DNA of 32,579 nt, from the NCBI GenBank assembly GCA_041635475.1, contig JBFKVA010000019.1:1-32579 (forward strand), written 5' to 3'. The notes below the pieces were generated by a model. The model ran no database searches. It was not told the DNA's origin and worked only from the letters and a program-made list of their open reading frames with translations. Source of the stretch: GCA-020352575 sp041635475. GTDB lineage: Bacteria; Actinomycetota; Acidimicrobiia; Spongiisociales; JAENVV01. A program made the translations under genes and the position numbers. This document shows, one piece after another, positions 1 through 8,422 of this stretch. Numbering within the stretch: the first letter of the stretch is position 1; every line of letters starts with the position of its first letter.

Positions 1-2
1 CC

Positions 3-44
3 TGGACGGCGATAGAAGAGTTCGGCGATGAGGGCTACTGGTAG
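3..44 (+). CDS. Possible 3' end of an upstream gene (partial)
   Basis: The third forward frame is open from the window edge to a TAG at 42-44 and reads WTAIEEFGDEGYW, a plausible C-terminal tail. The other two forward frames stop earlier (13-15 and 29-31). Only 13 codons are visible, so no family can be assigned. Confidence 0.3.
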   Translation, partial: WTAIEEFGDEGYW

Positions 45-47
45 CGT
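42..47 (+). promoter_or_regulatory. Putative -10 box (TAGCGT) for a leaderless start
   Basis: TAGCGT ends 7 bases before the ATG at 55 and no Shine-Dalgarno is visible. The spacing fits transcription starting at or next to the start codon. No convincing -35 is seen. Inferred from spacing only. Confidence 0.3.
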
Positions 48-54
48 CGATCCC

Positions 55-840
55 ATGACTGCTCCAACCGCCCGTGACGCCGCCCGCGTCGCCAACTCGA
101 TCGCCATGCTCCAGTTCTCGTGGAGCCACCCAACCGTCCAGAAGCTCCTGGATCGCCTTCAGGTTCCTGCCGCGGTGGGGTACTTCTCGATTCGGGTCGC
201 ACCGCTTGGGATGGTCTCGCCGGTCGTCGCCCAGGCCCTCATGCCCTTCTTCCCCGACCCGCTCGTGGCCAAGATGGTTGGGCGGGCCCAGGGTGCCGCC
301 CCCGGCGCCCAGATTCGTGAACTGGTCCGCGACCACCTGACCACCGCAGCAGACGAGGTGTACGGGCCCTTTGAGGGCCTCGGGGAGTTGAGCAACCTGC
401 TCACCCGGGCCGTGGCCGCCTGCGACCTCGACGGCCGGCCCCTCGCCGCCGCTTGGTCGTCCTACACCTGGGACAGCGACGCTGCCCGCTTGTTCGGAGC
501 GGCCACGGTGCTGCGCGAGCATCGAGGTGAGGGGCATTGGTTCGCCCTGGCCGCCGCCGGTGTGTCCGGTGATGAGGCCCACGTGTTCAGCCAGCTCCGT
601 CACGGGGTCGCCCGGGAGTCCGTCAGCCACGGCTACAGGCCCGAACAGGTCGACGCGATCGTCGCCACGCTCGATGCCAGGGGTTGGACGCTCGGAGGAA
701 AGGTCACCGAGGTCGGGGTGGAAGCGATGGGGGCCATCGAGGAGGTGACCGACGCCCTCGACGCGGCGCCGTGGCGTGCAATCGGGGACGACGGCATCCG
801 ACGTGTCGTCGAACTCGGTCGATCACTCCCGACCGTCTGA
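55..840 (+). CDS. SCO6745-like protein of unknown function
   Basis: A 261-aa soluble protein without signal peptide or membrane segment. The opening (TARDAARVANSIAMLQFSWS), the Ala-rich helical middle and a winged-helix-like C-terminal part (GYRPEQVDAIVATLDARGW, then LGGKVTEVGVEAM) resemble the SCO6745/SalK-like family of actinobacteria, whose biochemical role is not established. An earlier in-frame ATG at 28 exists. I prefer 55 because the family-like sequence begins there and a -10-like box lies 7 bases upstream. It converges with the minus-strand zinc-ribbon gene, with only 2 bases between the stops. The family assignment is from memory of sequence style; no catalytic motif is visible. Confidence 0.65.
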   Translation: MTAPTARDAARVANSIAMLQFSWSHPTVQKLLDRLQVPAAVGYFSIRVAPLGMVSPVVAQALMPFFPDPLVAKMVGRAQGAAPGAQIRELVRDHLTTAADEVYGPFEGLGELSNLLTRAVAACDLDGRPLAAAWSSYTWDSDAARLFGAATVLREHRGEGHWFALAAAGVSGDEAHVFSQLRHGVARESVSHGYRPEQVDAIVATLDARGWTLGGKVTEVGVEAMGAIEEVTDALDAAPWRAIGDDGIRRVVELGRSLPTV

Positions 841-842
841 GG

Positions 843-1748
843 TCAACTCGTCGGCGAACCGAAGACCCGGATCTCCGCCATGGAGAGGTCGTTGAACCCG
901 GCCTGGACGTTCTCGCCCTCCCCGATCGCCTGGGACGGATAGGTCGAGACGATCTCGATCGTGAGCGTTGTCGAGAGCGATGTGTTGAACACGATCGGGG
1001 CGAGCACGCCGCCCTGGTCGTTGAGCGTCGCCAGTTGCGGCGTCGTGACGTCCGACGACGTGATCCGGAGGCCGTTGGCCCGGTGGTTGCGCAGGAAACG
1101 TTCGGTCCCCGCCTCGAGGTTCGTGACCTCGATGTAGCCGACCTCGTACGGACGGTCGAACGTGAGGGTGATGGTGAGGTTGGTGTCGGGGCTGCCGGGG
1201 AGCGGAGCGTTCCAGTCGGTGTCGGGGAGACCGTCGAAAAGCGCTTCGCACGGGCGGTTGGCGTACTCGGCCGAGCAGGACGCCCGGATGATGACCGCGG
1301 GACCGATGACCGGCTCCGTGGTCGACGTGGTCGTCGACGTGAGGGCGACCTCGTCGGGAGGCGGGTCGTCGCCGCGGATCGCGTTCACGACGAACGCTAT
1401 GACCACGACGACGATGAGGGCTCCCGCCGCCAGCATGGCGGTGCGCATGGCGGCGGTCGCCTGGATGATCGGTTGCGGGGCGACGGGCAGGGGCCCGGTA
1501 CCGAGCCGGGCACCACATTGTTCGCAGTGCCGGTTGGACGGGTGGTTCTCGGACCCGCACAGCGGGCACCGGATCGGCCCACCGGGCGGGGCAGGCTCGT
1601 ACGCCTCGTCCTCCGGCGGGCCCCCCTGGAGTTCGAAGTCGGTGTCGGCGGCCTCGATTCCCATCCATTCCCCGCACGTCGGGCAGAACTCCTCCGTGTG
1701 GTGGACGAGGGCCTGGCAGTTCGGGCAGGGAATGGAGCTGGGGGCCAT
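843..1748 (-). CDS. Double zinc-ribbon membrane protein with discoidin-like C-terminal domain
   Basis: A 301-aa protein. The N-terminus has two zinc-ribbon knuckle pairs: CPNC...CPTC (about residues 7-27) and CPLC...CEQC (about 61-79). A hydrophobic segment around residues 100-120 (AAGALIVVVVIAFVV) would place the rest outside the membrane. A Thr/Ser-rich linker follows, then a beta-rich domain with SCSAEY, DGLPDTDWNAP and LTITLTFDRPYEVGYIEVTN, typical of discoidin/NADase-type glycan-binding folds. The start at 1748 is chosen because the first ribbon begins at residue 8; the frame stays open to 1853 but would then overlap the divergent radA promoter. The likely role is sensing or binding at the cell envelope. 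The ligand is unknown. Confidence 0.75.
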   Translation of the reverse strand: MAPSSIPCPNCQALVHHTEEFCPTCGEWMGIEAADTDFELQGGPPEDEAYEPAPPGGPIRCPLCGSENHPSNRHCEQCGARLGTGPLPVAPQPIIQATAAMRTAMLAAGALIVVVVIAFVVNAIRGDDPPPDEVALTSTTTSTTEPVIGPAVIIRASCSAEYANRPCEALFDGLPDTDWNAPLPGSPDTNLTITLTFDRPYEVGYIEVTNLEAGTERFLRNHRANGLRITSSDVTTPQLATLNDQGGVLAPIVFNTSLSTTLTIEIVSTYPSQAIGEGENVQAGFNDLSMAEIRVFGSPTS

Positions 1749-1838
1749 GGTGGGGTCATTGTGCCACGATGGAGGTGTAGGGCCGGGCTTTGCCCGGCAA
1801 GGGTGCGTTCCCTCGTGTTTCGTGTCATTCCCGGGGAG

Positions 1839-1844
1839 TACGAT
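1839..1844 (+). promoter_or_regulatory. Putative -10 box (TACGAT) of radA
   Basis: TACGAT ends 7 bases before the radA ATG at 1852, with no ribosome-binding site between. This is the spacing expected for a leaderless transcript. No clear -35 is visible. Confidence 0.4.
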
Positions 1845-1851
1845 CGGCCAC

Positions 1852-3129
1852 ATGCCCTACGGATGCACCGAGTGTGGATACCGCTCGCCCAAGTGGATGG
1901 GGTTCTGCCCCCAGTGCCGGAGTCAGTCCGGGCTGGTCGAGGAGGCGGCTCCCCGCCGGTCCGGGGAGCGGACCCACGCAACCCCACTGGCGGATGTCAC
2001 CACCAGCGAGGAGGGACGAATCCCGGTTGGCATCGGGGAGGTCGACCGCGTCCTCGGCGGCGGCATCGTGCCCGGTGGCGTCGTGCTCCTGGGCGGCGAA
2101 CCGGGTGTCGGCAAGTCCTCACTCATTCTCCAGGTGGCGGGTGGCCTGGCGCGTGCCGGCCGCCCGGTCCTGGTTGCCACTGCCGAGGAGTCCGCAGCGC
2201 AGGTCAAGCTGCGCGCCGAGCGTCTCGGCATCCACACCGAGGGCATGTCCCTGTTGGCCCACGACGACATCGACGCAGTCCTCGAAGCGGCCGAGGCAGC
2301 ACGGCCGTCGCTGCTCGTCATCGACTCCATCCAGACGGTGCGGGCCGCCGAGGCCGGGCCGACGGCCGGGGCGGTCAGCCAGGTGCGAGAGTGCTCGGCC
2401 CGCGCCATTCGGTTCGCCAAGGACAAGGGGATCGCCACGGTCCTCATCGGGCATGTCACGAAGGACGGCGGCATCGCCGGCCCGCGGCTCCTGGAACACA
2501 TGGTCGACGTCGTGCTGTACCTCGAGGGAGAGTCGGACCGCGGGATCAGGAGCCTCTACGCCCTCAAGAACCGCTTCGGTGCCACCCACGTCGCCGGGCT
2601 CTTCGAGATGCGCGCAGAGGGCCTCATGGAAGTTCCCGACCCCTCGGCCGCCCTCGTGGCGGGCTGGCAGGGGACCAGCCCCGGCTCGGCGGTGTTCCCG
2701 ACCGTGCAGGGCAGGCGCACGTTCCTCGTGGAGGTCCAAGCCCTCGTGTCGCCGACGTCCGCCCCACAGCCGCGGCGGTCGGTGCGTGGCGTCGAAACGG
2801 CCCGGATCCATCAGCTCCTCGCCGTCATGCAGCGCCACGCCGGGCTCAAGCTCCTCGACAAGGAGGTGTACGTGGCCGTCACCGGTGGCGTCGCCGTCAG
2901 GGAACCGGAGGTCGACCTGCCGATCGTGGCCGCCGTGGCGTCGAGTCTCCTCGACCGACCGCTGGGATCGACCGCCACCTGGGGGGAGATCGGGCTCACC
3001 GGCGAGATCCGCCTCCCCGGCCACGGCGACCGCCGACGAGCCGAGGCCCAGCGAATGGGCCTCGCGGTCGTCAGCCCCGATCCCGGCATGACCGTCGGGG
3101 CTGCCCTGGGGCGGCTCGGCCTGCGTTGA
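1852..3129 (+). CDS. radA: DNA repair protein RadA
   Basis: RadA is a RecA-like ATPase that promotes branch migration of recombination intermediates in the cytoplasm. The 425-aa product has the N-terminal C4 zinc finger (C5, C8, C19, C22 in CTECGY...FCPQC), a Walker A motif GEPGVGKSS with Lys88, a Walker B-like LLVIDSIQT, and the RadA signature KNRFG near residue 239. A C-terminal Lon-protease-like domain contains DKEVYVAVTGGVAVREPEVDLPI. The length is close to the usual 450 aa. The frame is open far upstream, but the zinc finger fixes the start at 1852. disA lies directly downstream. This pairing is known in other bacteria, where RadA modulates DisA activity. Confidence 0.95.
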   Translation: MPYGCTECGYRSPKWMGFCPQCRSQSGLVEEAAPRRSGERTHATPLADVTTSEEGRIPVGIGEVDRVLGGGIVPGGVVLLGGEPGVGKSSLILQVAGGLARAGRPVLVATAEESAAQVKLRAERLGIHTEGMSLLAHDDIDAVLEAAEAARPSLLVIDSIQTVRAAEAGPTAGAVSQVRECSARAIRFAKDKGIATVLIGHVTKDGGIAGPRLLEHMVDVVLYLEGESDRGIRSLYALKNRFGATHVAGLFEMRAEGLMEVPDPSAALVAGWQGTSPGSAVFPTVQGRRTFLVEVQALVSPTSAPQPRRSVRGVETARIHQLLAVMQRHAGLKLLDKEVYVAVTGGVAVREPEVDLPIVAAVASSLLDRPLGSTATWGEIGLTGEIRLPGHGDRRRAEAQRMGLAVVSPDPGMTVGAALGRLGLR

Positions 3130-3174
3130 ATGGATCCAAGAAACACCCGCCCCCCTGATACCCTCAGTCCTCGC

Positions 3175-4227
3175 ATGGTCGCTCCTCGGGAACTCACAGC
3201 ACTTCTCCAGCGAATGGCCCCGGGGACGCCGCTACGCCAAGCGATCCAACGGGTCGTTCAGCAGCGGGCCGGAGCCTTGGCGGTCCTCGGGTTCGACGAG
3301 GGAGTGGCCAGCCTGTGCTCGGGCGGGTTCGACCTACACGACTGCGCCTTCACTCCCGCCCGCTTCGCCGAACTGGCGAAGATGGACGGCGCCATGGTCC
3401 TCGACCTGACCACCCAGCGAATCGTCAAGGCGAACACCCATCTGCAGCCCGACGCGACCCTGCCCTCGACCGAGACGGGAGCCCGTCACCGGACCGCCGA
3501 ACGCGTGGCCGCCCAGACCGGCCTGCCGGTCCTGGCCGTCTCCGAGACCCGTGGTGTGGCCACGATCTTCCTGCCCGGCATCAAGCACGAACTCGAGTCC
3601 GCGGCGGCGCTCCTCACCCGAGTGAATCAACTCCTCCTCACCCTGGAACGGTTCCGACGCCGGTTCGACACGGCGGTCGAGCGACTGGACCGCTTCGAGG
3701 TGGCGGGCCTGGCCACCGTTCGCCATGTGGTCTCCGTCCTCCAGCGGATGGAGCTCATGCGTCGGATCGGCACCCGCATCGAGCTCGACACCGTGGGGTT
3801 GGGTGGCCAGGCGGAGTTCGTCGATCTCCAATACGGTGACCTTCTCTCGGGGTCTGTCGACGTCGCTCGCCATGTGATGGACGACTACCTCGACGACGAT
3901 GCGAAGGAAGGTGCGTTTGCCCGCCTCGCCGGACTGGCCCCGGCCGACCTGGCCGATCCCCGCGAAGTCGCAGCCGCCCTCGGCCTCGGTCACCCCGATA
4001 CCGAGGTTGCACCGCGTGGCTATCGGCTGCTGGCCTCGGTGCCCCGCCTCCCCGACGCCGTGCGCGAGGCGCTGCGTCGGCACTTTGCCGGGTTCGACGA
4101 ACTCCTCAACGCCGATGTCTCCGACCTGGTCTCCGTCGACGGCATCGGTGAGTCGCGGGCGATCCAGCTCCGGCGCCTCTTCGACCGCGCGATCGAGCTG
4201 GCGGAGGGCGACCAGCGCCGGTACTGA
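3175..4227 (+). CDS. disA: Diadenylate cyclase DisA
   Basis: DisA condenses two ATP into the second messenger c-di-AMP and scans DNA integrity. The 350-aa product has the DAC domain at residues about 1-150, with the catalytic DGA motif (71-73 in KMDGAMVL) and the RHR motif (104-106 in GARHRTAER). A central helical linker follows. The C-terminal helix-hairpin-helix domain (VSDLVSVDGIGESRAIQLRRLF) binds branched DNA. I start at 3175 (MVAPRELTALLQRMAPGT), which matches actinobacterial DisA N-termini. An in-frame ATG at 3130, directly after the radA stop, would add 15 residues. Adjacency to radA suggests co-expression and a functional link. Confidence 0.93.
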   Translation: MVAPRELTALLQRMAPGTPLRQAIQRVVQQRAGALAVLGFDEGVASLCSGGFDLHDCAFTPARFAELAKMDGAMVLDLTTQRIVKANTHLQPDATLPSTETGARHRTAERVAAQTGLPVLAVSETRGVATIFLPGIKHELESAAALLTRVNQLLLTLERFRRRFDTAVERLDRFEVAGLATVRHVVSVLQRMELMRRIGTRIELDTVGLGGQAEFVDLQYGDLLSGSVDVARHVMDDYLDDDAKEGAFARLAGLAPADLADPREVAAALGLGHPDTEVAPRGYRLLASVPRLPDAVREALRRHFAGFDELLNADVSDLVSVDGIGESRAIQLRRLFDRAIELAEGDQRRY

Positions 4228-4248
4228 TCGGTTCTCCCGGTCACGCTG

Positions 4249-4254
4249 TACACT
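4249..4254 (+). promoter_or_regulatory. Putative -10 box (TACACT) before carD
   Basis: TACACT lies 25 bases upstream of the carD ATG, in the short gap after disA. The -35 region at the expected spacing is weak. A promoter here would allow carD to be expressed independently of radA-disA. Confidence 0.35.
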
Positions 4255-4279
4255 CCCAACGCCCCCCGGAGCCGAGTGC

Positions 4280-4795
4280 ATGCCCCCAGCCAAGAAGTCG
4301 AAGTTCGCCGTGAAGGACAAGGTCGTCCACCCCCACCACGGTGCCGCGACCATCGTCAAGCGTGTGAAACAGAACGTGGGCGGCGAGAAGCGCGACTACT
4401 TCGTACTGGAAGTGGCCACCGAACCCCTCACCGTCATGGTCCTCGTCGACACCATCGAAGAGACCATTCGACCGGTCATCTCCAAGACGGCTGCCCGCAA
4501 GGTGTTCGCCACCTTCAAGGAGGAGCCCGTCGAGTCGGGCTCCAATTGGAGCCGGTGGTACAAGGTGCTCAACGAGAAGATGACGTCCGGTGACATCTAT
4601 CAGGTTGCCGAGGTCGTTCGTGACCTCACCTACGCCCAGCAGCTCAAGGGCATATCCCCTGCCCTCAAGCGGATGCTGTCGAAAGCTCGCCTCACGTTGA
4701 GCTCAGAGCTTCAGTTCGCCCTCGATCTTGACGAAGACAGCGTCATCAAGAAGATCGATCGCGCACTCCCCAAGGTGGAGATCGACGAGGACTAG
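4280..4795 (+). CDS. carD: CarD/CdnL-family RNA polymerase-binding regulator
   Basis: CarD-type proteins bind the beta subunit of RNA polymerase and stabilise open promoter complexes, notably at rRNA promoters. The 171-aa product begins with a Lys-rich stretch, then the Tudor-like RNAP-interaction domain (VKDKVVHPHHGAATIVK, then LEVATEPLTVMVLVDTIEE). A helical DNA-binding C-terminal domain follows (NWSRWYKVLNEKMTSGDIYQVAEVVRDL, ISPALKRMLSKARLTLSSEL). The length matches the family (about 160-180 aa). The frame is open upstream to 3899, but that part overlaps disA and shows no homology. The ATG at 4280 begins the conserved sequence. The carD-PIN/TRAM-ispD order downstream is common in actinobacteria. 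Confidence 0.9.
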   Translation: MPPAKKSKFAVKDKVVHPHHGAATIVKRVKQNVGGEKRDYFVLEVATEPLTVMVLVDTIEETIRPVISKTAARKVFATFKEEPVESGSNWSRWYKVLNEKMTSGDIYQVAEVVRDLTYAQQLKGISPALKRMLSKARLTLSSELQFALDLDEDSVIKKIDRALPKVEIDED

Positions 4796-4813
4796 CTACG
4801 GGAAAGGAGCGGC

Positions 4814-5866
4814 ATGGTCGAGTTGATTCGGCTCGGGGTCACGCTGCTCTTCACGGCGATCGGCTACCGACGGGGCCTGCCGCCGCCGGGTGGAAGCGAA
4901 GACGTCTCCCAGTTGCTAGGCGCCATCGTCGGTGCCGGGTCCGGCTACGTCCTCGGTGGCGCCCTGGGCCGGCTGTTGACCCGCCAGGTGGCCTCGGCCT
5001 CCACTGCCCTCCAGAAGGCCCGACCCGGCCCGGAAATGTTCGCACGAGCACTGGGCACCGGGCTGGGCGTCGTGACCAGCGGAGTCCTCACCTTCCCCGT
5101 GTTCTTCGTGCTCGACCCCGTGGTGGCGGGAGCGGTCTATTTCCTCTCGGCGGTCATCGTCGGCGGCTTCGGCGGGCATCTGTTGGGCGAACGGTGGAAC
5201 GAGGTCCTGTCGGTGTTCGGGATGCGGGCCGCCAGCCCGTTCCGCACCCGCAGCCTGTCGGAGAGCCCACCCACCTACCTCGTGGACTCGTCGGCGGCCA
5301 TCGATGGCCGGATTCTCGAGATGTTCCGGATGGGGCTGCTCGAGGGCGACGTGTGGGTGGCCACCGACGTCCTCGACGAACTCCAGTCCCTGGCCGACTC
5401 TGCCGACCCGGGGACGCGGCGTCGGGGGCGGCGAGGCCTCGAGGTACTCCACTCGCTGGGGGGCATAACCGGGACGACCGCGCTCGACGAGCCGGTCCCC
5501 GGGGTCCACGAGGTGGATGCCCGCCTCATCGAGCTCTCCCTTCGCTCGGAGTCCCAGCTCATCACGCTCGATGGTGCCCTGGCCCGTTCGGCCGAGCTGC
5601 GTGGGGTGCGGGTGGTGAATCCGGCCGACGTGGCTGCATCGCTCAAGGCCGACGTCAAGGCGGGAGAGACGGTGACCATTCACCTCACGAAGGAGGGGAC
5701 CAGGCAGGGACAGGCCGTCGGGTACCTCGACGACGGCACGATGGTCGTGGTGGAGGAGGCGGCAGACCGGTTGGGCGAGGAGCTCGAGGTCGAGGTCACC
5801 TCCTGGACCAGGTCGGCAGTCGGTCAGCTTCTGTTCGCCAGGGTGGGGTCCGGCTCCGACCGCTGA
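4814..5866 (+). CDS. Membrane-anchored PIN/TRAM-domain ribonuclease-like protein
   Basis: A 350-aa YacL-like protein. The N-terminal 130 residues hold about four hydrophobic segments (around GVTLLFTAIG, GYVLGGALG, GVLTFPVFFVL and YFLSAVIVGGF). The PIN domain follows, with conserved acidic residues in YLVDSSAAIDGRI, VLDELQSLADSAD and ITLDGALARS, the type that binds Mg for RNA cleavage. The C-terminal TRAM domain (KEGTRQGQAVGYLDDGTMVVVEEA) is an RNA-binding beta-barrel. An AAAGGAG Shine-Dalgarno lies just before the ATG at 4814. It sits 18 bases after carD, probably in the same transcript. The RNA target is unknown. Confidence 0.9.
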   Translation: MVELIRLGVTLLFTAIGYRRGLPPPGGSEDVSQLLGAIVGAGSGYVLGGALGRLLTRQVASASTALQKARPGPEMFARALGTGLGVVTSGVLTFPVFFVLDPVVAGAVYFLSAVIVGGFGGHLLGERWNEVLSVFGMRAASPFRTRSLSESPPTYLVDSSAAIDGRILEMFRMGLLEGDVWVATDVLDELQSLADSADPGTRRRGRRGLEVLHSLGGITGTTALDEPVPGVHEVDARLIELSLRSESQLITLDGALARSAELRGVRVVNPADVAASLKADVKAGETVTIHLTKEGTRQGQAVGYLDDGTMVVVEEAADRLGEELEVEVTSWTRSAVGQLLFARVGSGSDR

Positions 5867-5867
5867 T

Positions 5868-5873
5868 TACATT
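5868..5873 (+). promoter_or_regulatory. Putative -10 box (TACATT) of ispD
   Basis: TACATT ends 6 bases before the ispD ATG at 5880 and overlaps the end of the preceding gene region. No Shine-Dalgarno is present, suggesting leaderless translation. Confidence 0.38.
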
Positions 5874-5879
5874 GGCGCC

Positions 5880-6488
5880 ATGCGAACGTGGGCCATCGTC
5901 GTCGCCGCCGGTGCGGGCACTCGGTACGGAGGCGAGAAGCAACTCGAGGACCTCCACGGCCTGCCCTTGTGGAAGGCCGCCACCACGTCCCTCATGGAAG
6001 GGGGAGCCGAGCGGGTAATCGTGGTTGGGGAGTCGGCGGGGGGTGTGCCCGGCGGGCAACGCCGCCAGGACTCGGTGGCAAGTGGCCTTCTCCACGTCCC
6101 CGACGGCGTCGACTTCGTCCTCGTCCATGATGCGGCGAGGGCCGCCGCCACGCCGGCACTCGTTCGTGCGGTCATCGCTCGGCTGGCCGAGGGTGACGTC
6201 GACGGCGTGGTTCCCGCCGTTCCCGTGCGGGACACGATCCGCCGGGTCGATGGGGAGGAGACGAAAGGGACGGTGGACCGCTCCGACCTCGTGGCGGTCC
6301 AGACCCCGCAGGGTTTTCGCCTGGCCGCGCTCAGGGAGGCACATGCGACCCAGTGGGACGACGCCACCGATGACGCCCAGATGATCGAGCGGGCGGGCGG
6401 GACGATCGTGATCGTGCCCGGTGAGCCCACGAACCTCAAGGTGACCTACCCCGAGGACCTTCGAATCCTGCGGGAGGTGACCCGATGA
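5880..6488 (+). CDS. ispD: 2-C-methyl-D-erythritol 4-phosphate cytidylyltransferase
   Basis: IspD couples MEP with CTP to give CDP-methylerythritol in the non-mevalonate isoprenoid pathway. The 202-aa product carries the nucleotidyltransferase glycine-rich loop (VVAAGAGTRYGGEKQ), VLVHDAARAA (metal and CTP site), VPAVPVRDTIRR and QTPQGFR. It is somewhat shorter than the usual 225-240 aa, mainly because of compact loops. No motif appears lost. The stop overlaps the ispF start by 4 bases (ATGA), so the two consecutive steps are translationally coupled. Confidence 0.92.
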   Translation: MRTWAIVVAAGAGTRYGGEKQLEDLHGLPLWKAATTSLMEGGAERVIVVGESAGGVPGGQRRQDSVASGLLHVPDGVDFVLVHDAARAAATPALVRAVIARLAEGDVDGVVPAVPVRDTIRRVDGEETKGTVDRSDLVAVQTPQGFRLAALREAHATQWDDATDDAQMIERAGGTIVIVPGEPTNLKVTYPEDLRILREVTR

Positions 6489-6964
6489 GGGTCGGGTTTG
6501 GCCTCGACATCCACGCGTTCGCCGGGGAGGGGCCGCTCGTCATCGGCGGGGTCACGGTGGACCACCCGCGCGGCGTGGCAGCCACGAGTGACGGGGATGT
6601 GGCCGTCCATGCGCTCATCGACGCGTTGCTGGGCGCGGCGGCCCTTGGCGACCTTGGGGCATACTTCCCCTCGGACGATCCGCGCTGGCACGGAGCGGAC
6701 TCGATGGACTTGCTGACGGCCACCCTGTCGCTCCTGGCCGACCGCGGGTTCACCCCCGCGCAGGTCGACGTCACGATCATCGCCCAGGTCGTACGGATCG
6801 ATCCTCACCGGGAGGCCATGCGGTCACGGCTTGCCGCCGCCCTTGACCTGCCCCTGTCGGGCGTATCCGTGAAGGCGACGACGACCGATCACCTGGGCTT
6901 CCTCGGGGATGGCAGCGGTATTGCCGCCACCGCCGTCGTCACGATCGGGGGTCCGGTGGCCTGA
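6485..6964 (+). CDS. ispF: 2-C-methyl-D-erythritol 2,4-cyclodiphosphate synthase
   Basis: IspF cyclises CDP-ME 2-phosphate to MEcPP, releasing CMP. The 159-aa product has the metal-binding N-terminal GFGLDIHAF (Asp8, His10) and the conserved SDGDVAVHALIDALLGAAALGDLG with the third metal-ligand His. The C-terminal TTTDHLGFLGDGSGIAATAV corresponds to the TTTExLGFxGRxEGI signature, with a Glu-to-Asp change. Length is typical. The start overlaps ispD by 4 bases. The intermediate gene ispE is not in the window. Confidence 0.95.
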   Translation: MRVGFGLDIHAFAGEGPLVIGGVTVDHPRGVAATSDGDVAVHALIDALLGAAALGDLGAYFPSDDPRWHGADSMDLLTATLSLLADRGFTPAQVDVTIIAQVVRIDPHREAMRSRLAAALDLPLSGVSVKATTTDHLGFLGDGSGIAATAVVTIGGPVA

Positions 6965-7007
6965 CCGGGCCGTCGTCCCCTTCGGAGGCAGACTCCGTGG
7001 GCTGGCG

Positions 7008-7013
7008 TATCCT
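7008..7013 (+). promoter_or_regulatory. Putative -10 box (TATCCT) of cysS
   Basis: TATCCT ends 8 bases before the cysS ATG at 7022 and no ribosome-binding site lies between. The -35 position has no good match. Confidence 0.4.
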
Positions 7014-7021
7014 TGCTTCCG

Positions 7022-8422
7022 ATGCGCATCCACAACACCCTCGGCCGCGAACTCGTCGAGTTCCGGCCCCGGGAACCGGGGAAGGTGACGATGTACGTGT
7101 GCGGACCCACCGTGCAGGCTGCTCCCCACCTCGGGCACGGCCGGGCGTTCGTCGTGTTCGAGATGGTGCGGCGGTATCTCACCTGGAAGGGCTTCCACGT
7201 CACCTACGTCCGGAATGTGACCGACATCGACGACAAGATCATTCGGATCGCGGCTGAGCGAGGAGTGTCGTTCGATGTGCATGCCCGCGAGATCGAGTCG
7301 CGGTTCGGCGAGACGATGGCCGCCCTCGGGGCCGAGCCTCCGGACCTCGAGCCGCGGGCCACGGACCACATCCCCGAGATCATCGCGCTCATCGAGCAGC
7401 TCGTGGCCGCGGGCCACGCCTACGTCGCCGACGGTGACGTCTACTTCGGCGTGAGGTCGTACCCCGAGTACGGCAAGCTCTCCGGCAGAAACGTGGATGA
7501 CCTCCTAGCCGGAGCTCGGGTCGATCCCGGGGACAAGAAGGCGGATCCGCTCGACTTCGCCCTGTGGAAGGCGGCCAAGCCGGACGAGCCGTCCTGGGAG
7601 TCGCCGTGGGGAGAGGGCCGCCCCGGGTGGCACATCGAGTGCTCGGCGATGGCCCGCACCTACTTGGGGGAGGGGTTCGACATCCATGGAGGCGGTGACG
7701 ACCTCATCTTCCCGCACCACGAGAACGAGATCGCCCAATCGGAAGCGGCCACCGGCGTTCCCTTTGCGTCGTACTGGATGCACAACGGGATGCTCAATCT
7801 CGGCGGCGAGAAGATGGCGAAATCGACGGGCCACGTCATCGGGTTGCGCCAGGCCGTGACCGACTACCCGGCGCCGGCCCTCTGGCTCTTCTACCTCCGC
7901 GCCCATTACCGGTCCCAGCTGGAGCACAGCCTTCAACTCCTCGATGAGGCCGTGGCGTCCCACGCCCGGCTTGACGCGTTCCGGCGTCGGGTGGCCGGCG
8001 CTGGCGATCACCCCGATGCGGTCTTCTTGGCCAGGTTCACCGCTGCGATGGACGACGACTTCAATACGCCGGAGGCAATCGGTGTGCTCTTCGATCTCGT
8101 TCGGGAGGGCAACCGGCGGCTCGATGCCGGTGAGGACGCGTCGGACCTGGCCGCGACGTTCGATGTCATTGCGGGGATCCTCGGTTTTGAGCGTGGGGCC
8201 CGGACCTCGTCGGCGGCGTGGCCCCGGCTGGCCGACCTGGCAGCCCGCGAGGGAGTCGCGGGCGAGGAAGCCGGGGACGTCGTGGACGGTCTCATCGCGG
8301 CCCGAGCGGCCGCCCGGGCCAACCGCGACTGGGAGCGGGCGGATGCCATCCGTGATGACCTTGCCGCCGCCGGCGTCGTTCTGGAGGACACGCCTGATGG
8401 CGTCCGCTGGTATCGGTCGTAG
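7022..8422 (+). CDS. cysS: Cysteinyl-tRNA synthetase
   Basis: CysS charges tRNA-Cys. The 466-aa class I synthetase has the zinc ligand Cys27 in YVCGPTVQ and the HIGH-type motif HLGH. The second zinc Cys is in WHIECSAM, followed by GGGDDLIFPHHENEIAQSEA. The KMSKS-type motif is KMAKS in GEKMAKSTGHVIGLRQAV. The C-terminal DALR-like helical domain ends with WERADAIRDDLAAAGVVLEDTPDGVRWY, typical of CysS rather than MshC. The length fits. The start at 7022 is preferred over an in-frame TTG at 7013, since family members begin at this point. The gene overlaps rlmB by 26 bases. Confidence 0.95.
   Translation: MRIHNTLGRELVEFRPREPGKVTMYVCGPTVQAAPHLGHGRAFVVFEMVRRYLTWKGFHVTYVRNVTDIDDKIIRIAAERGVSFDVHAREIESRFGETMAALGAEPPDLEPRATDHIPEIIALIEQLVAAGHAYVADGDVYFGVRSYPEYGKLSGRNVDDLLAGARVDPGDKKADPLDFALWKAAKPDEPSWESPWGEGRPGWHIECSAMARTYLGEGFDIHGGGDDLIFPHHENEIAQSEAATGVPFASYWMHNGMLNLGGEKMAKSTGHVIGLRQAVTDYPAPALWLFYLRAHYRSQLEHSLQLLDEAVASHARLDAFRRRVAGAGDHPDAVFLARFTAAMDDDFNTPEAIGVLFDLVREGNRRLDAGEDASDLAATFDVIAGILGFERGARTSSAAWPRLADLAAREGVAGEEAGDVVDGLIAARAAARANRDWERADAIRDDLAAAGVVLEDTPDGVRWYRS

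Noticed and set aside
684..3158. An 824-codon open frame overlapping the zinc-ribbon gene and radA
   Set aside because: Rich in Arg/Gly/Asp, no domain, and it covers two well-supported genes in other frames. A typical shadow in GC-rich DNA.
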